Shown here piece after piece: positions 25,955 to 35,133 of a DNA stretch of 64,000 nucleotides. Made by a program: the position numbers and the translations under genes. Below the pieces are notes generated by a model. The model did no database searches, was not told the DNA's origin, and was given only the letters and a program-made list of their open reading frames with translations. Location of the stretch: contig OY970203.1 in assembly GCA_963708325.1 (NCBI GenBank), positions 1,054,001 to 1,118,000 of the forward strand. The letters are read 5' to 3'. The first letter of the stretch is position 1; every line of letters begins with the position of its first letter. Origin of the DNA: G963708325 sp963708325. GTDB taxonomy: Bacteria > Actinomycetota > Thermoleophilia > Solirubrobacterales > 70-9.

Positions 25955-27406
25955 CTATGAGATCGCGGGGCGGCGGTCCGCCCATGGCCGCTCGGCCTCG
26001 AGCTGGGCAGCCAGCGAGAGAAGCGTGGCCTCGTCGTTCGGCCGGCCGACGAGCTGGACGGCCAGCGGCAGGCCGTCGGCGGTGAGGCCGGCCGGAATCG
26101 AGGCCGCCGGGTTGCCGACGACGTTCCACACCGCCGTGTAGGGATAGACCCGCGGCATGCTCATCAGGATCGCGGGGCCGCTGCGCCCTTCCCATCGCCC
26201 GATCTCGACGGGGGGCTGCGCCGTGACCGCCGTCAGGTAGACGTCGGCATCGTCGAAGATCGCGTTGATCCGCGCCGCATGCTCGGGCTCGGTTGACAGC
26301 GCCCGCGGCACCAGGCCACCGACCATCCCGCCGAGGCGGGCGATCCCGCGGGTGCGCCGCTCCAGCCGCTCCGGATGCGGGGTTCGGGTGACGTCCTCGT
26401 AGATCCCGTGCAGGTAGCGGGGCAGGATCAGGTTCCCCACCTGCCCGTAGTCGGCGGCGCGCTCGGTCACCTGGTGGCCGAGCGCGCCCAACAGCTCGGC
26501 GGTCTCGGAGACGGCACGCTCGACCTCGTCGTCCGTCGGGCCGGGAATCACCTGGCGCACCTGCTTTGTGGACCAGGCGATCCTCAGCTTTCCCGGCGGC
26601 GTGCGAGCGGACTCGGCGAAGGGGAGCTGCGGTGGCGGCGGGGTGTGAGCGTCTCCCGGCGCAGGCCCGGAGACCGCGTCGAGATAGACCGCGGTGTCGA
26701 GGACGCTGCGGCTGAGGCAGCCGCTCACCGACATCCCGTGCCAGTGCTGAGCGGCGGGCATCAGCGACACGCGGCCGCGCTGGGGCTTGAGACCGAACAG
26801 GCCGCAGTTGGCGGCCGGAATGCGGATCGATCCGGCGCCGTCAGAAGCCGTCGCGATCGGGGCCATACCCGACGCGATCGCGGCCCCGCTGCCGCCGCTC
26901 GACCCCCCGGTGGTGCGGTGCGGGTTCCACGGGTTGCGGGTGACGCCCCAGGTCGCCGACTCGGTGAATCCGTAGATCGCCAGCTCCGGCAGCAGCGTCT
27001 TGCCGATCACGATCGCGCCGGCGGCGCGCAGCCGCCGGATCGTCTCACCGTCCTCGCGGGCCGGCTCGTCGAAGGCGCCGGTGCCGTCGGTGGAGACCTC
27101 CCCGGCGACGTCCTGGCCCACCCAGCGCGCGTCCTTCACCGCGACCGGGACGCCCAGCAGGGGGCGCTCCTCGCCCTCGCGCAGCCGTGCCTGCGCCTGG
27201 TCGGCCTCCAGCAGCGCCTTCTCGGCGAAGACGACGCGGAAGGCGTTCAGCTTCGGATCGAGCCGCTCGATCCGCTCCAGGTAGAGCTCGACGAGATCCC
27301 GCGGCGAGACCTCGCCGGCCCGCAGCATCTCCGCCTGGCGCGCCGCGCCGGCGAACGCCAGCTCGTCGGTGCCCGGTCCCGCCGTCGTCGTCTCCGGCTC
27401 GCCCAT
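25955..27406 (-). CDS. Amidase (amidase-signature family)
   Basis: 483 aa from ATG 27406. The Ser-cisSer-Lys triad is readable: Lys in VAVKDARW near 100, and the Gly/Ser-rich signature GGSSGGSGAAIASG near 170-185 carrying the cis-Ser, followed by the nucleophile Ser in DGAGSIRIPAANCG. Substrate (amide, carbamoyl or GatA-like) is not deducible; gatB/gatC are not adjacent, so GatA is unlikely. The start follows TAGAGT by 8 nt, divergent from the subtilisin gene. Confidence 0.88.
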   Translation of the reverse strand: MGEPETTTAGPGTDELAFAGAARQAEMLRAGEVSPRDLVELYLERIERLDPKLNAFRVVFAEKALLEADQAQARLREGEERPLLGVPVAVKDARWVGQDVAGEVSTDGTGAFDEPAREDGETIRRLRAAGAIVIGKTLLPELAIYGFTESATWGVTRNPWNPHRTTGGSSGGSGAAIASGMAPIATASDGAGSIRIPAANCGLFGLKPQRGRVSLMPAAQHWHGMSVSGCLSRSVLDTAVYLDAVSGPAPGDAHTPPPPQLPFAESARTPPGKLRIAWSTKQVRQVIPGPTDDEVERAVSETAELLGALGHQVTERAADYGQVGNLILPRYLHGIYEDVTRTPHPERLERRTRGIARLGGMVGGLVPRALSTEPEHAARINAIFDDADVYLTAVTAQPPVEIGRWEGRSGPAILMSMPRVYPYTAVWNVVGNPAASIPAGLTADGLPLAVQLVGRPNDEATLLSLAAQLEAERPWADRRPAIS

Positions 27407-27414
27407 CTGATCGC

Positions 27415-27420
27415 ACTCTA
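27415..27420 (-). promoter_or_regulatory. -10-like hexamer of the amidase gene
   Basis: TAGAGT on the minus strand, 8 nt before the ATG, in the 56-bp divergent region shared with the subtilisin gene. Confidence 0.45.
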
Positions 27421-27447
27421 ACTGCGTCACGAATCGCCGGGCGTGGC

Positions 27448-27453
27448 TAGATT
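27448..27453 (+). promoter_or_regulatory. -10-like hexamer of the subtilisin gene
   Basis: TAGATT, 9 nt before the ATG; no Shine-Dalgarno. It is back to back with the amidase promoter. Confidence 0.45.
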
Positions 27454-27462
27454 CCCTGTGGG

Positions 27463-30441
27463 ATGCGGGCAAGGGGAGCGATCGGGGCGCTGGCCGCGGC
27501 GGCGGCCGTCGCGGCGGCGCCGGCATGGGCGGCGTTTCCGCAGGACCCGCCGAACGACCCCCTGTTCGACGCCAACCCGCTGCCCAACGCCGCCAACGAG
27601 CAGTGGGACCTGGCCAGCCCCGCGAACGGCTTCGACCGCGGGATCTCGGCCGACCGCGCCTGGCCGCTGTCCACCGGCGCCGGGGTGACGATCGCCGACA
27701 TCGACGTCGGCGTGCAGCTCGACCAGCCCGACCTCGCCGGGCGCTGGAAGCTCAATCGCGGCGAGACCGGCAGCGACCCGGCCGGTCGCCCGCGGCGCTC
27801 GAACGGGATCGACGACGACCGCAACGGCTTCGTCGACGACTGGCGCGGCTGGGACTTCTACCACGGCGACAACAACCCGACCTCGGACACGGCGAACTCG
27901 CACGGCACCAACGTCGCCGGAGTGCTCGGCGCCGCCGCCGGCAACGGCATCGGCGTCGCCGGCGTGGCGCCCGGTGCGCGGCTGCTGCCGCTGCGGACCT
28001 CCGACAACATCATCCATCAGGGGGTGCGCCTAGCAGAGGCGATCACCTATGCAGCGGACAACGGCGCCCGGGCGCTGAGCATGAGCCTCGGCGCCGACTC
28101 GTTCGGCTCGCCGCTGCGCCGCGCCGTCCGCTACGCGCACCGCCGCGGCGCCGTGATCGCGGTGGCGTCCGGCAACGAGTTCCACTTCCACCACCACTAC
28201 CCGCAGGTGCTCGACGACGTCCTCGCCGTCGGCGGGATCAACCCCGACACCGCCAACGAGCGCGCCCAGAACGAGGACTTTCCTGTCGGCGCCGACTTCA
28301 AGGTCCACGCCAGCTACGCGGACTACGGCCCCCATCTCGACGTCGTCGCGCCCACCCAGGTGCCGACGACGAACTGGGGCGGCGGCTACATCAAGAACTG
28401 GTCCGGCACCTCGGCGGCGACGCCCCACGTCGCCGCGGTGGCGGCGCTCGTGCTGGGGCGGGCGCGCAAGCTCGGCATCCACCTCAGCGCCGACGAGGCG
28501 ATCCAGATCCTCAGGATGAGCGCCGACGACCTCACCGACCCGGCCCAGGGCTACGGCCCCGGCTGGGACCTGATGTCGGGATGGGGGCGCGTCAACGCCT
28601 ACCGCGCCGTCCGCGACGTCGCCCCGCAGAGGATCCCCCCCGACGCGAACATCCTCTCGCCCGACTGGTACAAGCCGGCGCGCGGCCGCTTCGACGTGCG
28701 CGCGATCGTGTCGGCGCGCACGCAGCGGCTGCGCTGGTCGCTCCTGCTCGGCAAGGGAGAGCAGCCGTCGAGCTGGCAGAAGATCGCATCCGGCCGGCAG
28801 GGCCCGGCGAGCCGGACGGCCCGGGCCGGGGGCCCCGGCCGCATCGAGACCCCGATCGACGCCTCGCGTCTCGCCCGCGGGGGCTGGACGCTGCGCCTGC
28901 GGGTCGTGGACGGAAACGGCAACGCCGGCGAGGACCGGGCGTTCTTCTACGCGCTGCGCGACCCCACGGTGAAGCGCGGCTTCCCCAAGTGGCTTCACAC
29001 CTCGGGCGAGGCCTCACCGGCGCTCGCCGACCTCAACCGCGACGGCGCCGACGACATCGTCCTCGCCACCAGCGACGGCCTCCTGCGCGCCTACTCGGGG
29101 CGCAGCGGGCGCGAGCTGGCCGGCTGGCCGCGCCGGATGGGGCGCGCTCCCGGCTCCGCGCCGGCGGCACGCAGGATCGGGCCGGTGAGGAGCGGGTTCC
29201 TCGGCACGCCGGCGGTCGGCAACGTGTTCGGCGGGTCCCGCCGCGAGGTCGTCGCCACGGGCCTCGACGGCACAGTCTGGGCGTGGACGGCGGGGGGACG
29301 CCTGCTGACGGGCTTTCCGCGTCACATCGTGGCCCGGCGCCCCACCGCGCACGGCCAGCTCGACGCCGCGATCTACTCCAGCCCGGCGCTCGCCGACCTC
29401 GACGGCAACGGCAGGCTCGACATCGTCTTCGGCGCCGCCGACCAGCGGATCTACGCGATCGACGGCCACGGCCGCGACCTGCCCGGATGGCCCGTGACCG
29501 CGCGCGACACCGGCGCCGGGGGCGACCACGCCAAGATCCTCTCCTCGCCGGCGATCGGCGACCTCGACGGCGACGGCAAGCCCGACGTCGTCGAGGGCAC
29601 GGCCGAGTCCTACGGGTCGACGCCGGACACGAGCGGACGCGTCTACGCGTTCGACCGCCGCGGCAAGACGCTGCCCGGGTGGCCGGTGTCGGCGCCGGGC
29701 CTGGCCACAAACAGCATCCCCCTTGCCGGCGAGGGGGTGCCGGACTCGCCGTCGCTGGCCGACGTCGACGGCGACGACGCCGACGAGGTGGCGGTCGCCG
29801 CCTTCACCGGTCAGCCCGAGCTCTACGACGGCGACGGCACGCGCCTGTCCGGCCCGAGCGCCACAGCCAACCACTTCCAGGTGCAGGGCAAGGGCGCCAC
29901 CTCGCCCGCCAGCGCGCCGTCGGCTCTCGCCCTCGGCGCGAACTCCGCCTTCGGCCGCACCACCAAGGGGGGCCCGCTGCGCCTCTTCGGCGGCCTCGTC
30001 GACGAGCGCCTGGCGCTGGCCCAGAACGCGCCCTCCACGAAGCTGCCGTTCGAGCACCTGCTGGGGGGATGGGACGCCGCCAGCGGCGCCTGGCTCGCCT
30101 CCTACCCGATACCGGTCGAGGGCTGGACGATCGCCAGCGCCCCGGCTGTCTCAGACGTCGACGGGGACGGCTCCGCCGAGGTCCTCCAGGGCGGCAGCGG
30201 CGACGTCCTGCACGCCTTCTCCGACGACGGCTCCGAGCCGGCGGGCTGGCCGAAGCAGGCCGCCGGATGGCTGCTCGCCTCACCCGCCGTCGGCGACACC
30301 GACGGCGACGGACGTCTGGAGGTGGTCGACGTCACCCGCGACGGCTACCTGTTCGTCTGGAACACCCCCTCCGCCGACAAGCGCCGCGAGTGGCCCTCGT
30401 TCCGCCATGACGTGCGCAACAGCGGGCGCTATCCGAACTGA
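27463..30441 (+). CDS. Secreted subtilisin-like serine protease (S8) with FG-GAP/VCBS repeats
   Basis: 992 aa. Signal peptide 1-23 (AAAPAWA-A). The S8 domain spans about 60-390 with catalytic D81 (IADIDVGV), H147 (SHGTNVAG), oxyanion N238 (ASGNEF) and S317 (GTSAATPHVAA). A linker of about 100 residues follows. Residues about 520-990 carry six FG-GAP-type calcium-binding repeats of the form SPALADLDGNGRLDIVFG, which would make a beta-propeller. Extracellular protease; the propeller may bind substrate or surface. The last repeat ends close to the C-terminus, with no sortase or anchor signal. Confidence 0.92.
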   Translation: MRARGAIGALAAAAAVAAAPAWAAFPQDPPNDPLFDANPLPNAANEQWDLASPANGFDRGISADRAWPLSTGAGVTIADIDVGVQLDQPDLAGRWKLNRGETGSDPAGRPRRSNGIDDDRNGFVDDWRGWDFYHGDNNPTSDTANSHGTNVAGVLGAAAGNGIGVAGVAPGARLLPLRTSDNIIHQGVRLAEAITYAADNGARALSMSLGADSFGSPLRRAVRYAHRRGAVIAVASGNEFHFHHHYPQVLDDVLAVGGINPDTANERAQNEDFPVGADFKVHASYADYGPHLDVVAPTQVPTTNWGGGYIKNWSGTSAATPHVAAVAALVLGRARKLGIHLSADEAIQILRMSADDLTDPAQGYGPGWDLMSGWGRVNAYRAVRDVAPQRIPPDANILSPDWYKPARGRFDVRAIVSARTQRLRWSLLLGKGEQPSSWQKIASGRQGPASRTARAGGPGRIETPIDASRLARGGWTLRLRVVDGNGNAGEDRAFFYALRDPTVKRGFPKWLHTSGEASPALADLNRDGADDIVLATSDGLLRAYSGRSGRELAGWPRRMGRAPGSAPAARRIGPVRSGFLGTPAVGNVFGGSRREVVATGLDGTVWAWTAGGRLLTGFPRHIVARRPTAHGQLDAAIYSSPALADLDGNGRLDIVFGAADQRIYAIDGHGRDLPGWPVTARDTGAGGDHAKILSSPAIGDLDGDGKPDVVEGTAESYGSTPDTSGRVYAFDRRGKTLPGWPVSAPGLATNSIPLAGEGVPDSPSLADVDGDDADEVAVAAFTGQPELYDGDGTRLSGPSATANHFQVQGKGATSPASAPSALALGANSAFGRTTKGGPLRLFGGLVDERLALAQNAPSTKLPFEHLLGGWDAASGAWLASYPIPVEGWTIASAPAVSDVDGDGSAEVLQGGSGDVLHAFSDDGSEPAGWPKQAAGWLLASPAVGDTDGDGRLEVVDVTRDGYLFVWNTPSADKRREWPSFRHDVRNSGRYPN

Positions 30442-30456
30442 GCGGCCCGGACCACC

Positions 30457-32433
30457 TCAGTCCTCGGCGAGCACGATCGCGCAGTCGCGACCGGACGCGG
30501 CCAGGGCCTCGGACTTCGGCGGGTTGATGCGGACGCCGTAGGCGCTGGAGGCGTCGTCGGCGTCGGCCGCGCGCCTGTAGCCGATCGCGGCCTCGCCGCG
30601 CCGCCGCGCCGCCTCCACCAGCGTCGCGAAGGTGGTCTCGGCGCCGTCGCGTACGTAGTCGCGCAGCGGCTTCAGGTAGACCTCCGACCCCTCGGCCGCG
30701 AACAGGTCGGAGAACACGTCCTTGAGGTGCTCGTTCTCGGAGACCTGCGCCAGCATCAGGCTGATCAGCTTGTCGCTGACGATCACGTCGTCGACCCGCG
30801 TCACCTCCGCGAGCTCGCGGTTTCGGTCGTCGAGCATCTCGCTGACGATGGAGAACCCGGCGTCGCGCCTGTCGGCGATGTCGCGGAGGTGGAGGAGGGT
30901 GACGAGCGTGCGGGCGTCGGCGCGCTGGGCGTCGAGGGAGTCGGCGTAGCAGAGCACGATCACGTGGTCGAAGCGCTGGACGCGCAGCGCGTCGAGCGTC
31001 GGACGGTCGGTGGTGTCGCCGGCCTGCACGCGCACCTGCAGGTGGGCGAGGTCGCCGCAGTCGCGGGCGAGGTCGCGGTCGATGCCGGGGTGATCGGCGA
31101 GGATCGCCACCTCGGACCCGGGCCGCATGTACTCGTCCAGCTCGCGTATGACCGATGAGCCCCGCTCGTTCCAGCCCAGCACCAGCGTGCGCTGCGGCCG
31201 GCCGTCGGTGCTCGGCGCGGAGAGGATCGCCGCCTCGTCCACGGCCCCGGTCGAGGGCGCCGCGCTCGCCAGGCTGGCGTCGTCCTCGGCGATCGCGATC
31301 ACGCGCTCGCCCGCAGCGATCTCGCGCCCGGGCGGGGGGTTGAGCAGCACCTTGCCGGCGTCGTCCTGGAGGCCGATCACGGCGCAGTCCTCGTAGGCGA
31401 GCAGGGCGTCGCCGAACGTGCGGCCGGCGAGCGTCGGGTCCTCGCGGAAGTAGACCTCGTCGCCGCCGAAGTCGAGCATCTCCGTGTAGACGACCGACAC
31501 CCCCGACTGGCGCGCGGCCTGCACGATCAGGCGCGAGATCGTCTGGCGCTTGTCGATCAGGATCGCCTGCTGGCCGCCCACGAGACGGGCCGCCTCCAGA
31601 TTGGCCGGGTCGTGGATCTCGGCGACGATGTGGTAATGGCGCTCGCGGTGGCCGGCGCCCTTGGTCAGCGCCAGCACCGTCTTGATCACCTGCGAGTCCG
31701 GCTCCTCGCCGTCGGGCGCGAGCACGATGATCGAGCGGGCCGTCTGGGGGCTGGCGAGGTCGAGGTCGGCGAGGTCGATCGGGCTGCCGCTGCGGCAGAC
31801 GACGCGGGTGCGTCCGGTCGGCCCCACCTTGGCGCGGATCAGGTCCTCCATCTCGATCTTGTCCTGGTCGGCCAGGATGACGACGCAGGGATCGCTCTCG
31901 CTGGCGTTGGCGATCTCCAGCTCCGAGAGGATCGTGTAGACCGTGTCCGACCATCCGAGGATCAGCGTGTGGTCGCTCTCGAGCACGAGCGAGCGGCCCT
32001 TGCGCAGCTCCTGCAGCTTCGCGTCCAGCCCCGTCGCGAGCACGCCGATCAGCGCGCTGACCACCATCAGCCCGGCGAGGGTGGTGACCAGCATGGCCAC
32101 CACGAACGGCCAGCGGCCGGTGTCGCCGGCGATCGTGCCGGGATCGATCGCGTGCGTGAACGCGGTGAAGATCTGACCGGGCAGGCTGTGGCGGCCCCCA
32201 TTCGGGGTGAAGCCTCCGACGAGGACGATCAGCGTCGCGATCGCGATCAGGGTGAGCGTCGCCAAGCCGAGGTACCCGACCAGCGCCGGCGTGCCGCGCG
32301 CCATCGTGTTGTCGAACGCGTACCGCACCCGCTGGCGCAGCGTCGGCCGCGCGCCGGGCTCGCGGGGCTCCTGTGGCCGCGCTCGGCGCGCCCGCGCGGC
32401 GCCCTCCATTCGCGGTATCACCCGCCGGCTCAC
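30457..32433 (-). CDS. CASTOR/POLLUX-like ion channel with tandem RCK domains
   Basis: 658 aa. Two N-terminal helices (about 52-74 and 108-132) flank a pore-like segment (SLPGQIFTAFTHAIDPG). Two Rossmann/RCK (TrkA-N-like) domains follow: the first starts HTLILGWSDTVYTILSEL near 155 and the second TLVLGWNERGSSVIREL near 415. This is the layout of the CASTOR/POLLUX/SYM8 family, which in plants forms nuclear calcium/potassium channels; bacterial roles are unknown. The GTG start is 7 nt after a TATCCT hexamer. Confidence 0.85.
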   Translation of the reverse strand: MSRRVIPRMEGAARARRARPQEPREPGARPTLRQRVRYAFDNTMARGTPALVGYLGLATLTLIAIATLIVLVGGFTPNGGRHSLPGQIFTAFTHAIDPGTIAGDTGRWPFVVAMLVTTLAGLMVVSALIGVLATGLDAKLQELRKGRSLVLESDHTLILGWSDTVYTILSELEIANASESDPCVVILADQDKIEMEDLIRAKVGPTGRTRVVCRSGSPIDLADLDLASPQTARSIIVLAPDGEEPDSQVIKTVLALTKGAGHRERHYHIVAEIHDPANLEAARLVGGQQAILIDKRQTISRLIVQAARQSGVSVVYTEMLDFGGDEVYFREDPTLAGRTFGDALLAYEDCAVIGLQDDAGKVLLNPPPGREIAAGERVIAIAEDDASLASAAPSTGAVDEAAILSAPSTDGRPQRTLVLGWNERGSSVIRELDEYMRPGSEVAILADHPGIDRDLARDCGDLAHLQVRVQAGDTTDRPTLDALRVQRFDHVIVLCYADSLDAQRADARTLVTLLHLRDIADRRDAGFSIVSEMLDDRNRELAEVTRVDDVIVSDKLISLMLAQVSENEHLKDVFSDLFAAEGSEVYLKPLRDYVRDGAETTFATLVEAARRRGEAAIGYRRAADADDASSAYGVRINPPKSEALAASGRDCAIVLAED

Positions 32434-32440
32434 GGCGAGC

Positions 32441-32446
32441 AGGATA
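32441..32446 (-). promoter_or_regulatory. -10-like hexamer of the channel gene
   Basis: TATCCT on the minus strand, 7 nt before the GTG. Confidence 0.45.
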
Positions 32447-32545
32447 CGACCGCCCGCGGCAGCGCCGGGCGGGCGGCTCGGGGCGGCTCACGCCTCGGCC
32501 GCCCGGGGCCCTAGGGGTTCCGCCGTCGCCGCTATGTGAGACCGG

Positions 32546-33241
32546 TCACGGGCGACCGGGCAGACGCCTGGGCGGGGGCAGGCGGAGGTGGCGCCGCCGC
32601 CGTCCAGAGCCGATCGAGAACAGGGTCGCGATCGGCACCAGATTGCGATTGAGGCCGAGACCGGCACGATTCTCGGGCAGGGCGACCCTGAGGATGCGGC
32701 GGCAACCCTCGGCGCGGAGTCGACGCACGGCGTGAAAGGTGACCGCGGCGGACAGGCCATGGCGGCGCCACGCGGGCGTGGTGTAGGCGTCATACAGATA
32801 TCCGTCGCCCTCGGTCAGGGGCATGACGACCCCGAGGTAAGGAAGCCACGCTTCGCGCCTTGCCACCCAGCGGGCGGCCACGATCCGGCCCTCGACCCGG
32901 GCGACGTGGCAGCGGTCGCCCTCGGCCATCCGCCGCATCACCTCCTCCGGGTCGCTGTCGGGACGAAAGGCGAGGTATCGATCCGCCTCGCCCGATCCCA
33001 ACTCGCCCAACTCGATCGCGGCGGGAACCGGGCGAGCGGGTTGCGAAACGGCATCCGGCTCGCCCTCGAACAGGATCAGGCGACGCAGTCCCAGCTCCCC
33101 GACGACCTTCCATGCGAGCGCAGCCGGGCCGGATTCCCGCAGAACCTCGCGCGATCGCCCGGCGACCGAGCGCGGCGTCCAGCGAACCCGCTGCGCGGAG
33201 GATGCGACGGGCGGCTCGCCGGTGCGTGCGCGCAACTCCAC
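32546..33241 (-). CDS. GNAT-family acetyltransferase-like protein
   Basis: 231 aa if started at GTG 33241 (the start is uncertain; the frame is open upstream). The C-terminal half has the GNAT fold order, with an acetyl-CoA region DAYTTPAWRRHGLSAAVTFH near 165-185 and a following RILRVALPENRAGLGLNRNLG-like helix. The N-terminal 100 residues are not recognised. The product ends in a very basic tail. It begins 23 nt after the TetR stop, so it may share its message. Substrate unknown. Confidence 0.65.
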   Translation of the reverse strand: MELRARTGEPPVASSAQRVRWTPRSVAGRSREVLRESGPAALAWKVVGELGLRRLILFEGEPDAVSQPARPVPAAIELGELGSGEADRYLAFRPDSDPEEVMRRMAEGDRCHVARVEGRIVAARWVARREAWLPYLGVVMPLTEGDGYLYDAYTTPAWRRHGLSAAVTFHAVRRLRAEGCRRILRVALPENRAGLGLNRNLVPIATLFSIGSGRRRRHLRLPPPRRLPGRP

Positions 33242-33264
33242 GGCGGGCGCCGAACGAACCGGCG

Positions 33265-33873
33265 TTACCCGTCGGTGAGCAGGTAGCGGGCGGCGGCGGT
33301 GCCGGCCTCCAGCAGGCCGGCGTGTTCGCGGCCGGGGTCGGACAGGCGCTGCAGCGCGTAGCCGTCGGCGATCGCGTACAGGCACGACACGACCGAGTCG
33401 GCGTCGAAGCGCAGCTTCAGCACGCCCTCGCGCTGCTTGGCCTCGAGCACGGTGGAGACGTGATCGCGGCTGGCCCGGAACAGCTCCCCCAGGCCGCGCT
33501 CGATCTCGGCGTTGCGGCGGCCGGCCGTGAACAGCTCGAACAGCAGGATGAAGAAGCCGGGGTCGTTGTCGACAAGGTCCTCGAGGCTGGCGACGAGCAC
33601 GTCGAGCACGTCGTCCACGGTGGCGGCCGCGGCGAGCGGCTCGTCGAGGCGGGCGACGCGCACCTCCGAGTCGCGGCGGACCACCTCGACCAGCAGGCGC
33701 TCCTTCGTGCCGAAGTAGTAGTGGAGCAGGCCGCGGCTGACTCCGGCCTCGCGGGCGACGTGCTCGAAGGTCGAGCCGGCGATCCCGCGCTCGGCGACGC
33801 TGGCCCGCATCGCCTCGATGATGCGCTGCGCCTTCTCTCCGCTCAGCTCGCGCTGTTGCTCGGCAGCCTCCAT
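33265..33873 (-). CDS. TetR/AcrR-family regulator
   Basis: 202 aa. The N-terminal helix-turn-helix is about residues 15-60 (IAGSTFEHVAREAGVSRGLLHYYFGTKE core, here cut short: VAREAGVSRGLLHYYF). The C-terminal domain is a helical ligand-binding and dimer domain. The ATG follows a TAAACT hexamer by 7 nt, and a 20-bp palindrome lies right behind that. Likely autorepressor, perhaps also acting on the upstream metallo-hydrolase pair. Ligand unknown. Confidence 0.88.
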   Translation of the reverse strand: MEAAEQQRELSGEKAQRIIEAMRASVAERGIAGSTFEHVAREAGVSRGLLHYYFGTKERLLVEVVRRDSEVRVARLDEPLAAAATVDDVLDVLVASLEDLVDNDPGFFILLFELFTAGRRNAEIERGLGELFRASRDHVSTVLEAKQREGVLKLRFDADSVVSCLYAIADGYALQRLSDPGREHAGLLEAGTAAARYLLTDG

Positions 33874-33880
33874 CGTCGCC

Positions 33881-33904
33881 AGTTTAGGCGTCGGGCGACG
33901 CCTA
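33881..33904 (-). promoter_or_regulatory. Operator-like palindrome and -10 of the TetR gene
   Basis: TAGGCGTC-GGGC-GACGCCTA (33885-33904) is a perfect inverted repeat with 8-bp arms. Its edge overlaps the TAAACT hexamer (33881-33886). It also covers the stop codon of the preceding MBL gene, so it might double as a terminator. Confidence 0.5.
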
Positions 33905-34609
33905 CCGCAGCTTGACGGGGGGGTTGTGACCGGGGATGACGACGGCCGGGTCCAGTTCGCGGATCCGTCGCCACTGCTCGAGCAGCTCCTCGCGCTCGGG
34001 GCCAAAGTCCGCGGGCAGGTCCATCTCCTCGAAGTACTCGGGCAGCGGGCCGACGCAGTCGGAGGCGATCGCAACGAGGCCGTCGTCGGTGTCGACCAGC
34101 AGCGTGATCAGGCCGTCGCTGTGGCCGGGCGTGCGCACCCATCTGATCCCGGGCTCGATCTCGCCCTCCTCCCCGTCGAGCACCTCGAGGCTGACGTTCT
34201 CCAGCGGACCGGCGACGATCTGGGCGTACGGCGCCTCGGTCTCGAGGCGGTGCACGTAGACGCGGCGCTGCGGCCAGGCCGCCAGCCCCTCGGCGTGGTC
34301 GAAGTGCAGGTGGGTGAGGATCACGCTGCGGACGTCGTTGGGCTCGACGTCCAGCGCCGACAGCGCCCCGATCACCGGCGCCCCCTGCATGATCAGGCCG
34401 GGGTCGACCAGGTAGGGCTCGGCGCCCCTGACCAGCAGGGTGTTGGGGAAGGCGACCATCCCCACGGTGCGGCCCTCCGTCTGCAGCTCCTTGTAGCGCG
34501 TGAAGCCGTGCGCCGAGCTCTCGAGCCGCTCCGGCTCGGCGCGGTCGCCGTCCAGCGCGAAAAGGTAGCGCTGGGCCGGGACCAGTATGTGGACGCTGGG
34601 GCTGCTCAG
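33902..34609 (-). CDS. MBL-fold metallo-hydrolase (lactonase/AttM-like)
   Basis: About 235 aa. Zinc motif HLHFDH near residue 110 (THLHFDHAEGL), then a TPGHSDG His and IASDCVGP Asp, and a C-terminal PGHNPP His. This order is that of the AHL-lactonase/alkylsulfatase-like MBL branch. There is no ATG, GTG or TTG before VGMVAF (residue about 51); a CTG that overlaps the previous gene's TGA (CTGA) is the most natural start. Substrate unknown. Confidence 0.8.
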   Translation of the reverse strand: MSSPSVHILVPAQRYLFALDGDRAEPERLESSAHGFTRYKELQTEGRTVGMVAFPNTLLVRGAEPYLVDPGLIMQGAPVIGALSALDVEPNDVRSVILTHLHFDHAEGLAAWPQRRVYVHRLETEAPYAQIVAGPLENVSLEVLDGEEGEIEPGIRWVRTPGHSDGLITLLVDTDDGLVAIASDCVGPLPEYFEEMDLPADFGPEREELLEQWRRIRELDPAVVIPGHNPPVKLR

Positions 34610-35037
34610 GTGGCCGCGGTCTCGGTGGCCGGGCTCGTCGTCGAGGTGTACTCGAACTCCTCCTCGGCGCCGAAGAGCGTGTCGAGCACGGTCTTGCGGA
34701 AGCTCTCGCTGAGCGCGAGTGCCAGCACCGCCCCAACCAGGCCCAGCAGCAGCAGCCGGCCGCGCCGGTGGCGCCGTCGCCTGCCGCGAATCTGCTCGGA
34801 CGCCTCGCGCAGCGACTCGGCAGCCGTGCGCAGGTCGCGCTGGACCTTGCGGTCGTCCATCAGGGCCTTCGCCGGGCCCTTGCCGTTCGACATCCGTCCG
34901 TAGGCGCTCTTCGCCGCGTCGAAGGCGACGCGGATGTTGTCCCGCAGCTCGTCGTCCTCGATCAGCCGCTGGACGTACGGATGCTCGCGCGCCGCCCAAG
35001 CGGCCTCGCCAGCCCTTCTAGCCCGACTTGTTTCCAT
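34606..35037 (-). CDS. Single-TM protein of unknown function
   Basis: 143 aa. A helical, charged N-terminal domain (residues 1-80, rich in Arg/Glu/Asp), an RGRRRRHRRGR basic patch (about 84-94), then one TM helix (about 95-110) and a short Thr-rich tail. Start with GAGGGAG-type Shine-Dalgarno. The stop overlaps the start of the MBL gene. Possibly a membrane-anchored nucleic-acid or membrane-surface protein; no family recognised. Confidence 0.6.
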   Translation of the reverse strand: METSRARRAGEAAWAAREHPYVQRLIEDDELRDNIRVAFDAAKSAYGRMSNGKGPAKALMDDRKVQRDLRTAAESLREASEQIRGRRRRHRRGRLLLLGLVGAVLALALSESFRKTVLDTLFGAEEEFEYTSTTSPATETAAT

Positions 35038-35133
35038 CTAGCTCGCTCCCTCAGGTGCGGAATCGGTTCCAGCGAAGAGCATACCCGGCGAGCGCATGGG
35101 CGGAAACTCCCGCGCATCCGGCCCGAGGAGACT

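Noticed and set aside
27407..27526. Forty extra N-terminal codons of the amidase
   Set aside because: They would run into the divergent subtilisin coding region and are Pro/Arg-rich; ATG 27406 has a promoter hexamer.
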